Shown: positions 8,094 through 17,569 of the stretch, piece by piece
How the letters are laid out: each line of letters opens with the position of its first letter
How positions within the stretch are numbered: the first letter of the stretch is position 1
Assembly: GCA_965226245.1 (NCBI GenBank)
Contig: CBDDCL010000012.1
Span: forward strand, 1 to 64,000
DNA from: CBDCYS01 sp965226245
GTDB lineage: Bacteria > Acidobacteriota > Terriglobia > Bryobacterales > UBA6623
Reading direction: 5' to 3'
DNA: 64,000 nucleotides
Notes under the pieces: generated by a model
Told to the model about the DNA's origin: nothing
Database searches by the model: none
Seen by the model: only the letters and a program-made list of their open reading frames with translations
Made by a program: the position numbers and the translations under genes

Positions 8094-8936
8094 ATGTTGA
8101 AAATCCTTACACTCGTCACGGCGGCGCTCGTGGCGCTCACCATCCCGCTGACCGCTCAGGACGGCGGGCCGGTGTTGCGTGTTGACGGAGGCCAGGATCA
8201 AATCGTACAGATTCGCGCCAAGACCCGCCACACCACCGTTATCGTGCTTCCCCAAACGGAAAACGTGCTGGATTTTGTAGTCGGAGATTCCGAATACTGG
8301 CACCTGACCGGAGCCGCGAATCTCGCGTTCCTGAAGCCCATTGCCGAGGGCGTCACGACCAACGTCGCGCTCGTTTGCGAGTCCGGGCGCATCTACTCAT
8401 TCCTTGTCACCGAGCAAAGCAAGGGCCGGCCGCATCTTGTCGTCCGCATCAACCAAGAAGCCGACGCCGAGGGGCGAGTCTCACCCACGAAACATCAACC
8501 GGCTTTTGTAGCTCGCGCCCAGGTTGCCGCCTATCAGCAGATGGCGGAGACGGCCATCAAGACCGCCAGGGCCGCGCGGATGGACGCCGATAGCCGCATC
8601 GCGGACACGGCGGCGCTGGCGGCGGGCGAGAGCGAGGCGTTCCGGGCGGACTATCCCACGCGGCTCAAGTTTCCCTACCGATTGGAGGACAAGGCGCACA
8701 AGTGGCCGTTCCTGGTCGAGGGAATGTGGCACGACGGGCGGTTTACCTACCTTCGCTCCAACGCCCAGGAGTCGCCCGCGCTGTACGAAGAAAAGGACGG
8801 AAAGCCGGCGCTCGTGGCCTACGATCTTGGCGAGGACGGGCTGTACGTCGCCCGTCACGTTTTGGGCCACGGCTGGTTGCAGATCGGCAAACAGAGAGTA
8901 CGGTGGCGCTTCGCCGCGCCGGAGATCGGCCCATGA
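8094..8936 (+). CDS. virB9: VirB9/TrbG-type conjugal transfer protein
   Basis: A 280-aa exported protein with an N-terminal signal peptide (hydrophobic run to about residue 20, cleavage near TAQD). The VirB9/TrbG fold is suggested by the early block on TTVIVLPQTENVLDFVVGDSEYW and the late block GLYVARHVLGHGWLQIGKQRVRW. VirB9 forms the outer-membrane core complex with VirB7 and VirB10. The start ATG 8094 follows AGGAGG at 8081-8086. It is translationally coupled to virB10 by an ATGA overlap. Confidence 0.85.
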   Translation: MLKILTLVTAALVALTIPLTAQDGGPVLRVDGGQDQIVQIRAKTRHTTVIVLPQTENVLDFVVGDSEYWHLTGAANLAFLKPIAEGVTTNVALVCESGRIYSFLVTEQSKGRPHLVVRINQEADAEGRVSPTKHQPAFVARAQVAAYQQMAETAIKTARAARMDADSRIADTAALAAGESEAFRADYPTRLKFPYRLEDKAHKWPFLVEGMWHDGRFTYLRSNAQESPALYEEKDGKPALVAYDLGEDGLYVARHVLGHGWLQIGKQRVRWRFAAPEIGP

Positions 8937-10258
8937 TCGAATGGAAGCGGCTCTATGCCAAGCCAGCCGGATCACTCCCCGGTGGCGTCGTCACGCAATG
9001 GGGTGTCGGAGCCATCACGGTTTTTATTCTTCTGTTCCTGACCTACTGGATTTGGCTCGGCGGCGGGGAGCCGGCGGAGGTTGCCTTAACCGAGGTAGCC
9101 ACAACCCCGCCCCGCAGCTTTACTCAGCAGATGACAGCGCGAGTGGACGCCGAAACGATGCGGGCCGAAACCAACAAGGCGGCGGAGGCGCGAGCCTTGC
9201 GGGCGCGGCAACAACAGCAAGCCAACGTCGCCGGAGTTACTGCCGCCAACCAAGCGGCGCTACTTGCCGGGCCGAGTCCCGACACCGGACAACCCTACAC
9301 CCAGGAAGAATGGGAACTCCGGGAACGCTTGCGACTGGAAGCCGTCGAGCGGCGCAGCCGTTCGCTTCGCAGTTCGCCGGTCGCACAGAGCTACCGCAAA
9401 CTAGATGGCGGCGGGAGCGACGGGAAGCGGATCGTTGATAATCCCGCACCCGCAAAAGACAAAGGCGCGGAAGCCCTGAAACACGCGCTTGACACAATGC
9501 ACACGGTCACAAGCGGCCTTGAAGATCAAATCGCGGCGGAGGCCCAGGCGGATCAAGCGTTTATCGCGGCACTCCGCGGAACGCCCACCACGCCGCAAGC
9601 GGCCCCGGCTGTTCCCGCCGCGACTGCGGCCAGCGCCACGCCGCAAGATTACTCTGTTCCAGCGCGACTCGAAGTGCCGCAAGACCCTCCGGGCTGGGAG
9701 CGGATCTATGAAGGCTCGTTTTTAGAAGCGGTGCTGGCAACACAACTTACCGGCGACTTCCCCGGCCCGGTGCTGGCCCTGGTTGCCGTTCCCTTCTACT
9801 CGGCGGATCGCCAACGCATCCTTGTCCCGCGAGGGACGCGGGTTATCGGTACGGCTCAGGCCGTGACAAACCAGGATCAAGCGCGGCTCGGAGTTGGTTT
9901 TCACCGCTTGATCTACCCGGACGGAAGCTGGGTTTCGCTCCAATTTCGCGGCCTCAATCAACTTGGCGAGGGAGCCTTGAAAGATCAAGTGAACCGCCAC
10001 TACTTTTCGATGTTCGCCGCTGTTGGAGCAGTCGGCGTCCTCAGCGGCCTCACGGCGGCGGGGGGAAATCCTTACGAGGGCGGCACGGCGTCCATGCGCT
10101 CCGCAGCAGGGCAAGGACTCGGCCAAGCCGCTACGCGCATTCTGGACCGTTTCTTGAATCGCTTACCCACCATCACTATTCGCGCCGGACACCGGCTCCG
10201 CGTCTGGTTTACATCAGACGTGCTGGTCCTCCGGCCCACAACAGGAGAACAAAAATGA
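8933..10258 (+). CDS. virB10: VirB10/TrbI-type conjugal transfer protein
   Basis: A 441-aa protein. Start at ATG 8933 overlaps the virB9 stop (ATGA). It has one inner-membrane helix at about residues 24-41, a Gln/Ala/Pro-rich periplasmic linker (about 70-240), and a C-terminal TrbI/VirB10 barrel domain with TQLTGDFPGPVLALV and VPRGTRVIGTAQAV followed by RLIYPDGSWV. VirB10 spans both membranes and relays ATPase energy to the outer-membrane pore. Length is normal for the family. The gene ends in ATGA overlap with the next gene. Confidence 0.9.
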   Translation: MIEWKRLYAKPAGSLPGGVVTQWGVGAITVFILLFLTYWIWLGGGEPAEVALTEVATTPPRSFTQQMTARVDAETMRAETNKAAEARALRARQQQQANVAGVTAANQAALLAGPSPDTGQPYTQEEWELRERLRLEAVERRSRSLRSSPVAQSYRKLDGGGSDGKRIVDNPAPAKDKGAEALKHALDTMHTVTSGLEDQIAAEAQADQAFIAALRGTPTTPQAAPAVPAATAASATPQDYSVPARLEVPQDPPGWERIYEGSFLEAVLATQLTGDFPGPVLALVAVPFYSADRQRILVPRGTRVIGTAQAVTNQDQARLGVGFHRLIYPDGSWVSLQFRGLNQLGEGALKDQVNRHYFSMFAAVGAVGVLSGLTAAGGNPYEGGTASMRSAAGQGLGQAATRILDRFLNRLPTITIRAGHRLRVWFTSDVLVLRPTTGEQK

Positions 10259-11163
10259 AACATCGAATCTTCCAGCGAATCATCACCGGCGCAGTTGTCA
10301 TCCCACTGTTTTTAGTGGTGAGCATCACGCCCGCTCATGCCCTTCTCGGCTCAATCCTAGCTGGCATCCAGCGGGCCATGATGATCTCCAATCAGGTCAC
10401 TCAAATTTACAAAGACACCATGGCGAAGATCACGTTTGACGGCCAACTCACCCAAATGATAGGTCAGGCGGCGCACCTGAAAGAACAGGCGCTCGGAACT
10501 GTTGGGGCGCTGACCGATCCGTTCACCGAACTGGCTTCTCTGCCGACCAAGTTTATCGGCCTCGGCCTATCTTGGAAGAACGAGTTTACCGGCATCCCTC
10601 GCGGTATTGCGTCCAATGTCGAGCACATGGGCGAGACCGGCAAGAGCTTTCGGGAATCGTGGGCCGACCGGCTCACCGCCGCCGATACGGTATCGGAGTC
10701 GGACATTCTTAATCTGTTCCAGAGCAGTCGCCCGGAGATCGCGGCCAAGGCTTCACGCGGTTATCTCGCGGCGCGTGAGGACAGCGATAAGCAGTTGGTG
10801 CTCAGTCACACCATGAGCGACACGGCCTCGAATCTGATGATCGCGGCGAAGGACGCCGTGAAGTCTTACGAAGGCTTGCAAAATAACACCAACGTATCTA
10901 ACACCGCGCTTGCCCAATCTCAAATCGCCGGAACCGTGACGCAAGGCAACCTCACCGCCGCCATGGTGCAGTTGATGGCGTTCGAGGCGGCAAACGAAGC
11001 GGCGGAGGATTACGAACGCGAGATCGCCCGGCGCGAAGCGCTGGCTGTGCGAGTTGCCACGCAACAGCAATCACAGATTCTCTACGACGCGCACATCGCC
11101 GGGATCGTTGCCAACCGGCAATCGCTGCGGGAAGGCATGCTCTTTCCCATACCCGGTCACTAG
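10255..11163 (+). CDS. virB5: VirB5/TrbJ-like T4SS protein
   Basis: A 302-aa secreted protein with a signal peptide (residues 1-30, ending around HALLGS). The mature part is helical, Ala/Gln/Glu-rich, with repeated heptad-like stretches, as in VirB5/TrbJ minor pilus proteins. The closing region (about 235-290: MVQLMAFEAANEAAEDY, then helices with Arg/Gln) is typical of TrbJ. It sits between virB10 and virB6, a common place for it. Assignment rests on position and character more than on sharp motifs. Confidence 0.7.
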   Translation: MKHRIFQRIITGAVVIPLFLVVSITPAHALLGSILAGIQRAMMISNQVTQIYKDTMAKITFDGQLTQMIGQAAHLKEQALGTVGALTDPFTELASLPTKFIGLGLSWKNEFTGIPRGIASNVEHMGETGKSFRESWADRLTAADTVSESDILNLFQSSRPEIAAKASRGYLAAREDSDKQLVLSHTMSDTASNLMIAAKDAVKSYEGLQNNTNVSNTALAQSQIAGTVTQGNLTAAMVQLMAFEAANEAAEDYEREIARREALAVRVATQQQSQILYDAHIAGIVANRQSLREGMLFPIPGH

Positions 11164-11174
11164 TCCGGTAGTCA

Positions 11175-12176
11175 ATGCAAATCCAACTCGATCCGGGCAT
11201 CCCGACCAATCTTTCGCCCGAAGAAATGAGGAACTTCAAATCGTTCCTCGATACCGCCCTAGAATCACTCACGGCGGCGGCGGGCGCGGAGATATTCACC
11301 TTGGGCAATCAGATGTTGACCGCTCTCGCGCTCATCGTGATCGTGTTGAGTGGGCTGAAAATAGCTTTCGGCGGCGGCTTGCAGCCGTGGGAACTCATGC
11401 GCGTCGTCATTGGCATTTGGATTCCATGGGTGATGTTGCAGTTCTACACGGTGAACCTTCCGGGTATGGTTTTCACCTTCCCACACATGATCGTGGCGGG
11501 CGGCAACTGGCTTAACGACCTCCTTGTTGACGATTCTGTTGCGTCCGTCCAAGAAGAACTCACAAAGCTGTTCAAGGAGCTTTCAGACGCTCAGGAGGCG
11601 GCGGTAGAGTCGGGCGATCTGCTTGATGTTTTGACCAGCGGTTTTCAAGCCACGATGACGCAGATTACAGCTTTTTTCGTTGTCCTCTTCATGGCCCTCA
11701 TGATGCTGGTATTGAGTGCCGTCACCTACGCTCAAGTGATCTGGGCGCAGATCGCCCTTGCCATCCTCATCATTGTGGGTCCGATCTTCATTCCGTTCCT
11801 CGTGTTCGAGCCGATGGCATTCCTGTTCTGGGGCTGGTTCCGGGCGATGATTACCTATTCGCTCTACGCCGTGATTGCCGGAGCAGTGCTGCGCGTGTTC
11901 AGCGCCGTCGGTATCGCTTTCATCACGAGCATGGGCCAAGCCGACCTCAATTTCACCAGCCTCATGGACGTGGGCTTGTGGATGCTCGCGGTCGTGCCTT
12001 TCTTTATCGCCGGAATACTGGCAAGCCTCAAAATCGGCGAGTTGGCCTCGATGCTCGTCACCGGAGGCGGGGCGGGCGGTAGCGGACTCATGGGCATGGT
12101 CAGTACAGCGGGAATGGCAGTGGCCGGCGGCGGCACGGCGGCGGCGGGGAAGGTGGGCGCGGGAGGGGTCAAATGA
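11175..12176 (+). CDS. virB6: VirB6/TrbL-type inner-membrane channel protein
   Basis: A 333-aa polytopic protein with six or so membrane spans. Clear ones lie at about residues 48-68, 75-95, 160-185, 190-215, 220-250 and 265-290, and a Gly-rich tail follows (GGGAGGSG and later). This is the pattern of VirB6/TrbL, which lines the inner-membrane part of the DNA channel. Its stop overlaps the next start (ATGA at 12173-12176). Confidence 0.8.
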   Translation: MQIQLDPGIPTNLSPEEMRNFKSFLDTALESLTAAAGAEIFTLGNQMLTALALIVIVLSGLKIAFGGGLQPWELMRVVIGIWIPWVMLQFYTVNLPGMVFTFPHMIVAGGNWLNDLLVDDSVASVQEELTKLFKELSDAQEAAVESGDLLDVLTSGFQATMTQITAFFVVLFMALMMLVLSAVTYAQVIWAQIALAILIIVGPIFIPFLVFEPMAFLFWGWFRAMITYSLYAVIAGAVLRVFSAVGIAFITSMGQADLNFTSLMDVGLWMLAVVPFFIAGILASLKIGELASMLVTGGGAGGSGLMGMVSTAGMAVAGGGTAAAGKVGAGGVK

Positions 12177-12844
12177 AGAAGCCGGAAATCAAAGACGCCG
12201 GAGCCGAGTACGCCGAGATATGGGGCGAAGCCATCCACACCAACCGTCATCTACGGGTGATCTCTATTGGGCTGGCTATCGGAGTGCTCTTGCTTATCGT
12301 CGTCGTCATTCGCATTGTTTCGGTTGAGCCGCCGCGTCCCATCGTCGTAAGGGTTGATGAAGTCGGGCGGGCGGAGGCCGTCACCTACAAAGCGATGGAG
12401 GCCCAGGCCGACCCGCTGGACCCCACCACCAAATATTTCCTCAACCGCTTTATCTATGACTTCTACTCGCGGCGGCGGGCCACGGTCGCACAGAACTGGT
12501 CGCGCAGCTTGCGCTTCCTCAGCACGCAACTTGCCAACGCCTCGTTTCGCGCCGACAGCCAAAATGTCGCCCTTCTCGCGGCGGGCGTGGCGCGGGGTGA
12601 ATTGCAAGTCGCCCGCGTCATTTTGAGGATTCAACCCAACCCTCAGCAGCCGCACAGCGCCACGGCCGATTTTGACCTGGTGCGAATGGAGATGGAAAAC
12701 GAAGTAGGCCGGGAGCGCTGGACACTCTCGCTACAATTCCAATTCCTCCAACAAATCCCCACGGAGTTGATCGTGTTCAACCCCATGGGAATCGTCATCA
12801 CCTACCTGCAAGGCGACCGGGCCACCGTCACCGGAGATCAATAG
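12173..12844 (+). CDS. virB8: VirB8/TrbF-type T4SS protein
   Basis: A 223-aa protein with a short cytosolic head, one membrane helix (about residues 29-48, AIGVLLLIVVVIRIV) and a periplasmic NTF2-like domain, including YFLNRFIYDFYSRR and the late block PMGIVITYLQGDR. It is the assembly scaffold that contacts VirB10 and VirB6. The next gene starts one base after its TAG stop. Confidence 0.8.
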   Translation: MKKPEIKDAGAEYAEIWGEAIHTNRHLRVISIGLAIGVLLLIVVVIRIVSVEPPRPIVVRVDEVGRAEAVTYKAMEAQADPLDPTTKYFLNRFIYDFYSRRRATVAQNWSRSLRFLSTQLANASFRADSQNVALLAAGVARGELQVARVILRIQPNPQQPHSATADFDLVRMEMENEVGRERWTLSLQFQFLQQIPTELIVFNPMGIVITYLQGDRATVTGDQ

Positions 12845-13786
12845 ATGATCGAGCACTTGCGAGGAAGAGATCGCAAGCTGGAACCGCTCGGCTGGACCGG
12901 CCGGGACGCGGAATGGATTGCGCTCGTGTGTCTTCACAGCGGCGTCTTCACGCGGGCGCAATTCTGTGATTACTTCGGGGTGTGGCGGAGTGGCGCTCAG
13001 CGTTTTGTGCGGACATTGGTTGATCGCCGGATGGCGGTCGAGGGTGAGTGGCCGCTACTCAATGGGAGAGCAAAGACGTGCCGCATATCGAGCAACGCGA
13101 TCTACCGGGCGCTGGGCGTCGAGAACATCCGCCACCGGCGAAAGGCCACCACGCCGGTTGTCATGCGGCGGCTTTTGTCGCTGGATTTTGTGCTGGAACA
13201 TCCGGGTATGAACTGGCTCCCCGCCGAGCCGGAGAAGGTCGAGTTTTTTGAAAAGCTCGGCTTGCAAAACCGCTTGATTCCGCGCCGGATTTACTACGGT
13301 GTGGCCGGCAACCAGAAGCGCTACTTTGCGCTCAAACTGCCCCTTGCCGTGGACCCTGAAATCGTCACCTTTGCCTACGTCAATCCGGGCCACCAGACGG
13401 ATACCGAACTCCACTCGTGGGGAGCCGCGCATGGGCCGCTTTGGGATGCGCTCCGCAAGAAGGGGCGGCAGGTTCGGGTGATCGGTATTGGGGTTGAAAA
13501 TGCCACCGTGGATCGGACGGCGCGGGTGCTTGAAGCATGGGCGGCGGCGGAGCCAGGGACACTCGATGAAGGGCTGACGGCGAAGCAGGAGATCAAGGCG
13601 ATCCGAGACGCGATGAAACAAAACGACCTTGCGTATCTGGAGCAATATGGAGGCTTCGGGAAAGCCATGAAGCGGGTAGCAGCGCTCTACAAATTGCCCG
13701 AAGCGAAGCTCACCGAAGGAGTCTCGATTGACGACTATTCGACATACCGAGCCGTGCGGTTTGCGGAGCGAGATGAGGTTGGCTGA
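12845..13786 (+). CDS. Winged-helix protein of T4SS operon, function unknown
   Basis: A 313-aa protein I do not recognise by name. Residues about 15-75 (TGRDAEWIALVCLHSGVFTRAQFCDYFG then VRTLVDRRMAVEG) look like a winged helix with a reader segment for DNA. The middle has YYGVAGNQKRYFALKLPLAV and the C-terminal part is helical and charged. The N-terminal plan recalls replication-relaxation proteins such as the one at 340-1425, so it may be a distant relative that acts on the relaxosome. It starts one base after virB8 and ends the first block of the operon. Confidence 0.6.
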   Translation: MIEHLRGRDRKLEPLGWTGRDAEWIALVCLHSGVFTRAQFCDYFGVWRSGAQRFVRTLVDRRMAVEGEWPLLNGRAKTCRISSNAIYRALGVENIRHRRKATTPVVMRRLLSLDFVLEHPGMNWLPAEPEKVEFFEKLGLQNRLIPRRIYYGVAGNQKRYFALKLPLAVDPEIVTFAYVNPGHQTDTELHSWGAAHGPLWDALRKKGRQVRVIGIGVENATVDRTARVLEAWAAAEPGTLDEGLTAKQEIKAIRDAMKQNDLAYLEQYGGFGKAMKRVAALYKLPEAKLTEGVSIDDYSTYRAVRFAERDEVG

Positions 13787-14144
13787 AAGAGGGTCTAAAT
13801 CCGTGGTTTTTCTTGGTACTGTGGGCCGCATGGTTTTTGGTACGCGCTCAGAGGGGGGGGTGTACCAGAATTTCCGGCTTAGGTGTACCACAGCCACATT
13901 CGTCTATCTCTCTCATTACGCTGTGGTTATCCGCTGTGAATCGGCCCACACGCTACGAACGCGGGAGAAAGGCGGGGACGTGAGCGACCCCCCCCAAACC
14001 GGGGGGGCATGTGACCTTGGATAGCGGCGCTGTGTACCACGCCTCTATCCCGGCCCCATGGGGTCGCTCACGTCCTCATTTATCCCTGCGGGAAGGCTCA
14101 GAAACAGCCCCCAGGAGCGGCGCTGAAAGCACGGAGACGGACCT
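13787..14144. other. Gene-free region between the two T4SS gene blocks
   Basis: 358 bp without a supported gene. It contains homopolymer runs of G and C, three GTGTACCA copies (about 13860, 13882 and 14032), and the large nested inverted repeat described separately. The location inside the transfer operon makes it a candidate for a cis-acting transfer site. Confidence 0.6.
13976..14075. repeat. Nested inverted repeat, candidate oriT or attenuator
   Basis: GGACGTGAGCGACCCC (13976-13991) is the exact reverse complement of GGGGTCGCTCACGTCC (14060-14075), 16 bp with a 68-nt interior. Inside it a C8 run (13988-13995) faces a G7 run (14001-14007), and CCCCATGGGG (14054-14063) is a further palindrome at the right arm. 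It precedes virD4 by 69 bp. Confidence 0.6.
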
Positions 14145-16622
14145 ATGAAATGGCGCGAGATCGGCCCTAATCTCCGGGAGCTTTGGCAGCGGCCCGCCGG
14201 CCCGATGAACTGGAAAAACCCGATCCGGGTTTTCGCCGTCCTCGGCTGGCTGGTCGTGCAAGGTTTCGTGCTGTTGGGCTGGGCCGGGTGGCGCGTCTTT
14301 CAAGGTCTGATGCTGTTGGGCTGGACGGTGTTTCGCGTCGTGCAATTCGTCCTAGCGCTTCCGGCTCTGCTGCTCTTTTTTTTCGCCGGTCTGTGGTATG
14401 CCGTGTGGAGCTTTGTACGGCGTCCCTTCCCGTCGCTTGATGAGCACCCGATCCTGGCTTTGGTGCAATACCACACCCCCGATTTCTTCACGGCCATGCT
14501 GCTGTGGTACTACCTTTCGCCCTTCGTTGCCGTCATGCTGTGCGGGGTTATATCCGTCACCGTTTGGAAGGTCTGGCTGGAAGGGCGGCGGCGCGATTTC
14601 GCGCCCTTCGCCAAGCTCCCGCCGTGGCCGCTTTCAGCGGACCAAAAGGCTCCGGCCATCGTCATCGGGGAGGTCCATCACCCGGTTGAGGCGCGGGAGA
14701 TTTTCAGTCCCTCCTGGCTCACCATCCCGGAGCGCGGACTGTATACCGGCGTGGCGATCTTCGGAGCCGTGGGATCAGGCAAAACCTCGGCTTGCATGAA
14801 CCCGTTTGCCCGCCAGCTTCTCGGCTGGCAAGCGTCCAATCCGCACCTGCGGGCAGCGGCGCTGGTGCTCGAAGTCAAGGGAGATTTCTGTCACGACATC
14901 CGCCAAATCCTGGTTGAGGCGGGCCGTGGACAAGACTACATCGAGATTGGCATGGACTCCCGCTCTCAATGGAATCCGCTCTCGGCTTGGTGGCTCGATT
15001 CGTACTCGCTCGCCTACACCGTTTCGAGCTTGCTCAATCAGTTGTTCGGCAAGGGCAAGGAACCCTTTTGGCAGCAAGCCTATACCAATCTGGTCCGCTG
15101 GATCATCGAGCTTCACCGCGTGTTCCCGGACCGCTGGGTGACGTTGCAACAGGTCTACCGCTGCGCCATCGACCCGGAGCTATTCGCGGCCAAGATCGAG
15201 GCGGCGGAGAAGCTGAGTGACGACCTCAACACAGGGACCATTTTCGTCAAGCAGCACGTGCTAGAAGCTCAAGTTACACACCTTGCCGAGTGGGACTGGA
15301 CACCTACGTCGGGAGGCCAACAGCAACAAGCCGTCTACACGCGCCCGCTGAAGGCAAAACTTGACGAACTCAAGATCACCCATGAGATCGTCTGGGAACC
15401 TGGACCCGGCGAAGATACCAGAGAGCGCGTCGAGGCCGTCAAGCGCTGGTTTGTCCACGACTGGCAAGCCCTAGACAACAAGATCAAGTCCTCGATTGTG
15501 GAGGGGGTTTCGGTGTTCCTTTCCATGTTCGATATGCCGGACGTGGCGAAGGTGTTTTGTCCCGCCGCGCCGCACATCACTGACGATCCTCAAGCCATTA
15601 TCCTGCAAGCCCAACTGAAGCGGCTCAAAGCGGAGAAGGACGCGGCGGCGGAGAAGGCGGGCGCAGCCAAGCCGGACGCGGACGCGAAGAAGCCCCAGGC
15701 GGCGGAGATCAGATACACATGCGAAGGGGTAACGAAGAAGGCGCAGAAGCCGAAAACCGCGAAAAAGCCGGAGCCGGTGAAGGCGGCGGAGGCGGCGTGG
15801 GTGGTGACGGAAGCGGAGCTGGACGACAAGACACCCGACCCCGCAGCCGAGAGCGACCAAGCCGAAGGCACGGCCCCGATCTCGCGCCACCTCCCGCCGA
15901 TCTATGAATTGATCGAGCAGGGCAAGGTGCTGGCCTTGAATATGCCCGCTGGTATCAACCCGGCGCTGGCCCGCGCCGTCGGCGTGATGCTCAAGAACGC
16001 TTGGCTACAAGCGCTTCTCATGCGCCCAGCCAAGATGAAGGCGAACCCGGGCAGCTACTTCCGGCCCGCCGTCTTTATCTGTGACGAATATCAAGCCTTC
16101 GCTTCGGTGGGCGAGGATGACCCATCGGGCGATGAAAAATCCTTTGCTCTGACCCGCCAATGCCGCTGCATCCCGATTGTCGCCACGCAATCTATTTCCT
16201 CGTTGCGGGCCGTGTTGGGAAGCTCGGAAGCGTGGCGCTCGCTGTTGCAGACGCTCCGCACTCGTATCTTCCTATCGCTGAGTGATGACGCATCCGCCAA
16301 GATTGCGTCGGAGTTGTGCGGCCAGGTGGCGAAGATCAAGGAATCCTACACCATCAGCGAGACCTCCAAGCGCTCGGAAGTCTCCCCGCTCTCAGGCCGG
16401 GCCGGAGGCGGAGGCGGGAGCATGGGCGCGACCAAATCATTCCGGGAGCAGCGCGAGGCCGTGTTTCACCCGCGAGACTTCGCCTTGCTCTCAAACTGTC
16501 AAGCAATCTGTCTGCCCTATGACGGGGCGCAGTCGCTTGAGCCGCGCCGCGTCTACCTCAAGCCGCACTATCTACCAGCCGAACACTCCTATTGGAGAGC
16601 GAAGGAGGCGGGCCAAATATGA
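14145..16622 (+). CDS. virD4: VirD4/TraG coupling protein
   Basis: An 825-aa type IV coupling protein that brings the relaxase-DNA complex to the secretion channel. N-terminal membrane helices lie at about residues 25-90 and 115-145. Walker A GAVGSGKTS is at residues 207-215; Walker B is VFICDEYQAFA near residue 645; the C-terminal block has ATQSISSLRAVLGSSEAWRSLLQ and FLSLSDDASAK. Between the two motor halves lies a Lys/Ala/Glu-rich insert (about residues 490-585), which makes it longer than the usual 550-700 residues. The stop overlaps the virB11 start (ATGA). Confidence 0.88.
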   Translation: MKWREIGPNLRELWQRPAGPMNWKNPIRVFAVLGWLVVQGFVLLGWAGWRVFQGLMLLGWTVFRVVQFVLALPALLLFFFAGLWYAVWSFVRRPFPSLDEHPILALVQYHTPDFFTAMLLWYYLSPFVAVMLCGVISVTVWKVWLEGRRRDFAPFAKLPPWPLSADQKAPAIVIGEVHHPVEAREIFSPSWLTIPERGLYTGVAIFGAVGSGKTSACMNPFARQLLGWQASNPHLRAAALVLEVKGDFCHDIRQILVEAGRGQDYIEIGMDSRSQWNPLSAWWLDSYSLAYTVSSLLNQLFGKGKEPFWQQAYTNLVRWIIELHRVFPDRWVTLQQVYRCAIDPELFAAKIEAAEKLSDDLNTGTIFVKQHVLEAQVTHLAEWDWTPTSGGQQQQAVYTRPLKAKLDELKITHEIVWEPGPGEDTRERVEAVKRWFVHDWQALDNKIKSSIVEGVSVFLSMFDMPDVAKVFCPAAPHITDDPQAIILQAQLKRLKAEKDAAAEKAGAAKPDADAKKPQAAEIRYTCEGVTKKAQKPKTAKKPEPVKAAEAAWVVTEAELDDKTPDPAAESDQAEGTAPISRHLPPIYELIEQGKVLALNMPAGINPALARAVGVMLKNAWLQALLMRPAKMKANPGSYFRPAVFICDEYQAFASVGEDDPSGDEKSFALTRQCRCIPIVATQSISSLRAVLGSSEAWRSLLQTLRTRIFLSLSDDASAKIASELCGQVAKIKESYTISETSKRSEVSPLSGRAGGGGGSMGATKSFREQREAVFHPRDFALLSNCQAICLPYDGAQSLEPRRVYLKPHYLPAEHSYWRAKEAGQI

Positions 16623-17569
16623 GCGCCGCGAGCGGACTGGAACACCTAAAACCGTTTCTACCGGGCTTGGAGAGCGCCCTGGAAGATTCCGAAGTGAGCG
16701 AGATCATGATTAACGGTCCCGGTAATGTATGGGTCGAGCGGGCCGGACGGCTGGCCGCACACGCCGCGCCGGACCTGGACGAAGCGGCGCTGTTACGGGC
16801 CGCTATCCATATCGCCCGTCCTTTGGGGCTGGACCCGTCAACCTCTCCCATTGTCGATGCCCGGCTCGATGACGGATCGCGGGTTGCTATCTGCGTTCCG
16901 CCCGCCAGTCCTCAAGTCGCTATCACCGTGCGGCGCTTTGGCAAGCGGGCGTTCTCGGCGGATGACCTCGTGAAGCAAGGCGCACTCCCCGAAAACGTGC
17001 GGGCCGAAGCAGAGCGGGTGTTGCGGTCCCGGCGCAACATCCTGGTTTCAGGCGGCACCGGATCGGGCAAGACCACGTTGCTTAATGCCCTCATTGAACT
17101 ACTGCCCGATGACGAGCGGATAGTTGCCATCGAGGACACCTTGGAGCTTCGCATCGAGCGGTCCAATTGCGTCCGCTTCGAGGCTCGCGGTTTGCAGGAA
17201 GGAGCGGTTACGATCCGCGATTTAGTCCGCCACGCGCTACGTCACCGCCCGGATCACATCGTCGTGGGCGAGGTTCGCGGCGGAGAGGCGGCGGACCTGC
17301 TGCAAGCACTCAACACCGGCCACGGCGGATCACTGACGACCGTACACGCCAACAACGCCGAGAGCGCCTTATCCCGGATCGCCAGTTGTGCCATGCAGGG
17401 CGGCGGGTCGCTTCCGTGGGAAGTCACCTGTAGAGGCGTGGTGGACGGCATCGCCATGGTGATTCACATGACGCGCCACGAGGGGCGGCGGTTCGTGGAG
17501 GAAGCGCTGCTCGTCAAGGGCTACGAAGCGAGGACCAATCAATGGGACATTCAAAGAATCGCGCTCTAA
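16619..17569 (+). CDS. virB11: VirB11/TrbB-type traffic ATPase
   Basis: A 316-aa hexameric ATPase of the VirB11/PilT group. Walker A GGTGSGKTT spans residues 145-153. It also has the Asp box AIEDTLEL, the His-box/Walker B region DHIVVGEVRGGEAADLLQALNTGHGG, and the THANN-type motif TTVHANN. It works on the cytoplasmic face with VirB4 and VirD4 to drive pilus assembly and transfer. Start at ATG 16619 was chosen because it overlaps the virD4 stop; an in-frame GTG/ATG nine codons upstream is less likely. Confidence 0.92.
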   Translation: MSAASGLEHLKPFLPGLESALEDSEVSEIMINGPGNVWVERAGRLAAHAAPDLDEAALLRAAIHIARPLGLDPSTSPIVDARLDDGSRVAICVPPASPQVAITVRRFGKRAFSADDLVKQGALPENVRAEAERVLRSRRNILVSGGTGSGKTTLLNALIELLPDDERIVAIEDTLELRIERSNCVRFEARGLQEGAVTIRDLVRHALRHRPDHIVVGEVRGGEAADLLQALNTGHGGSLTTVHANNAESALSRIASCAMQGGGSLPWEVTCRGVVDGIAMVIHMTRHEGRRFVEEALLVKGYEARTNQWDIQRIAL

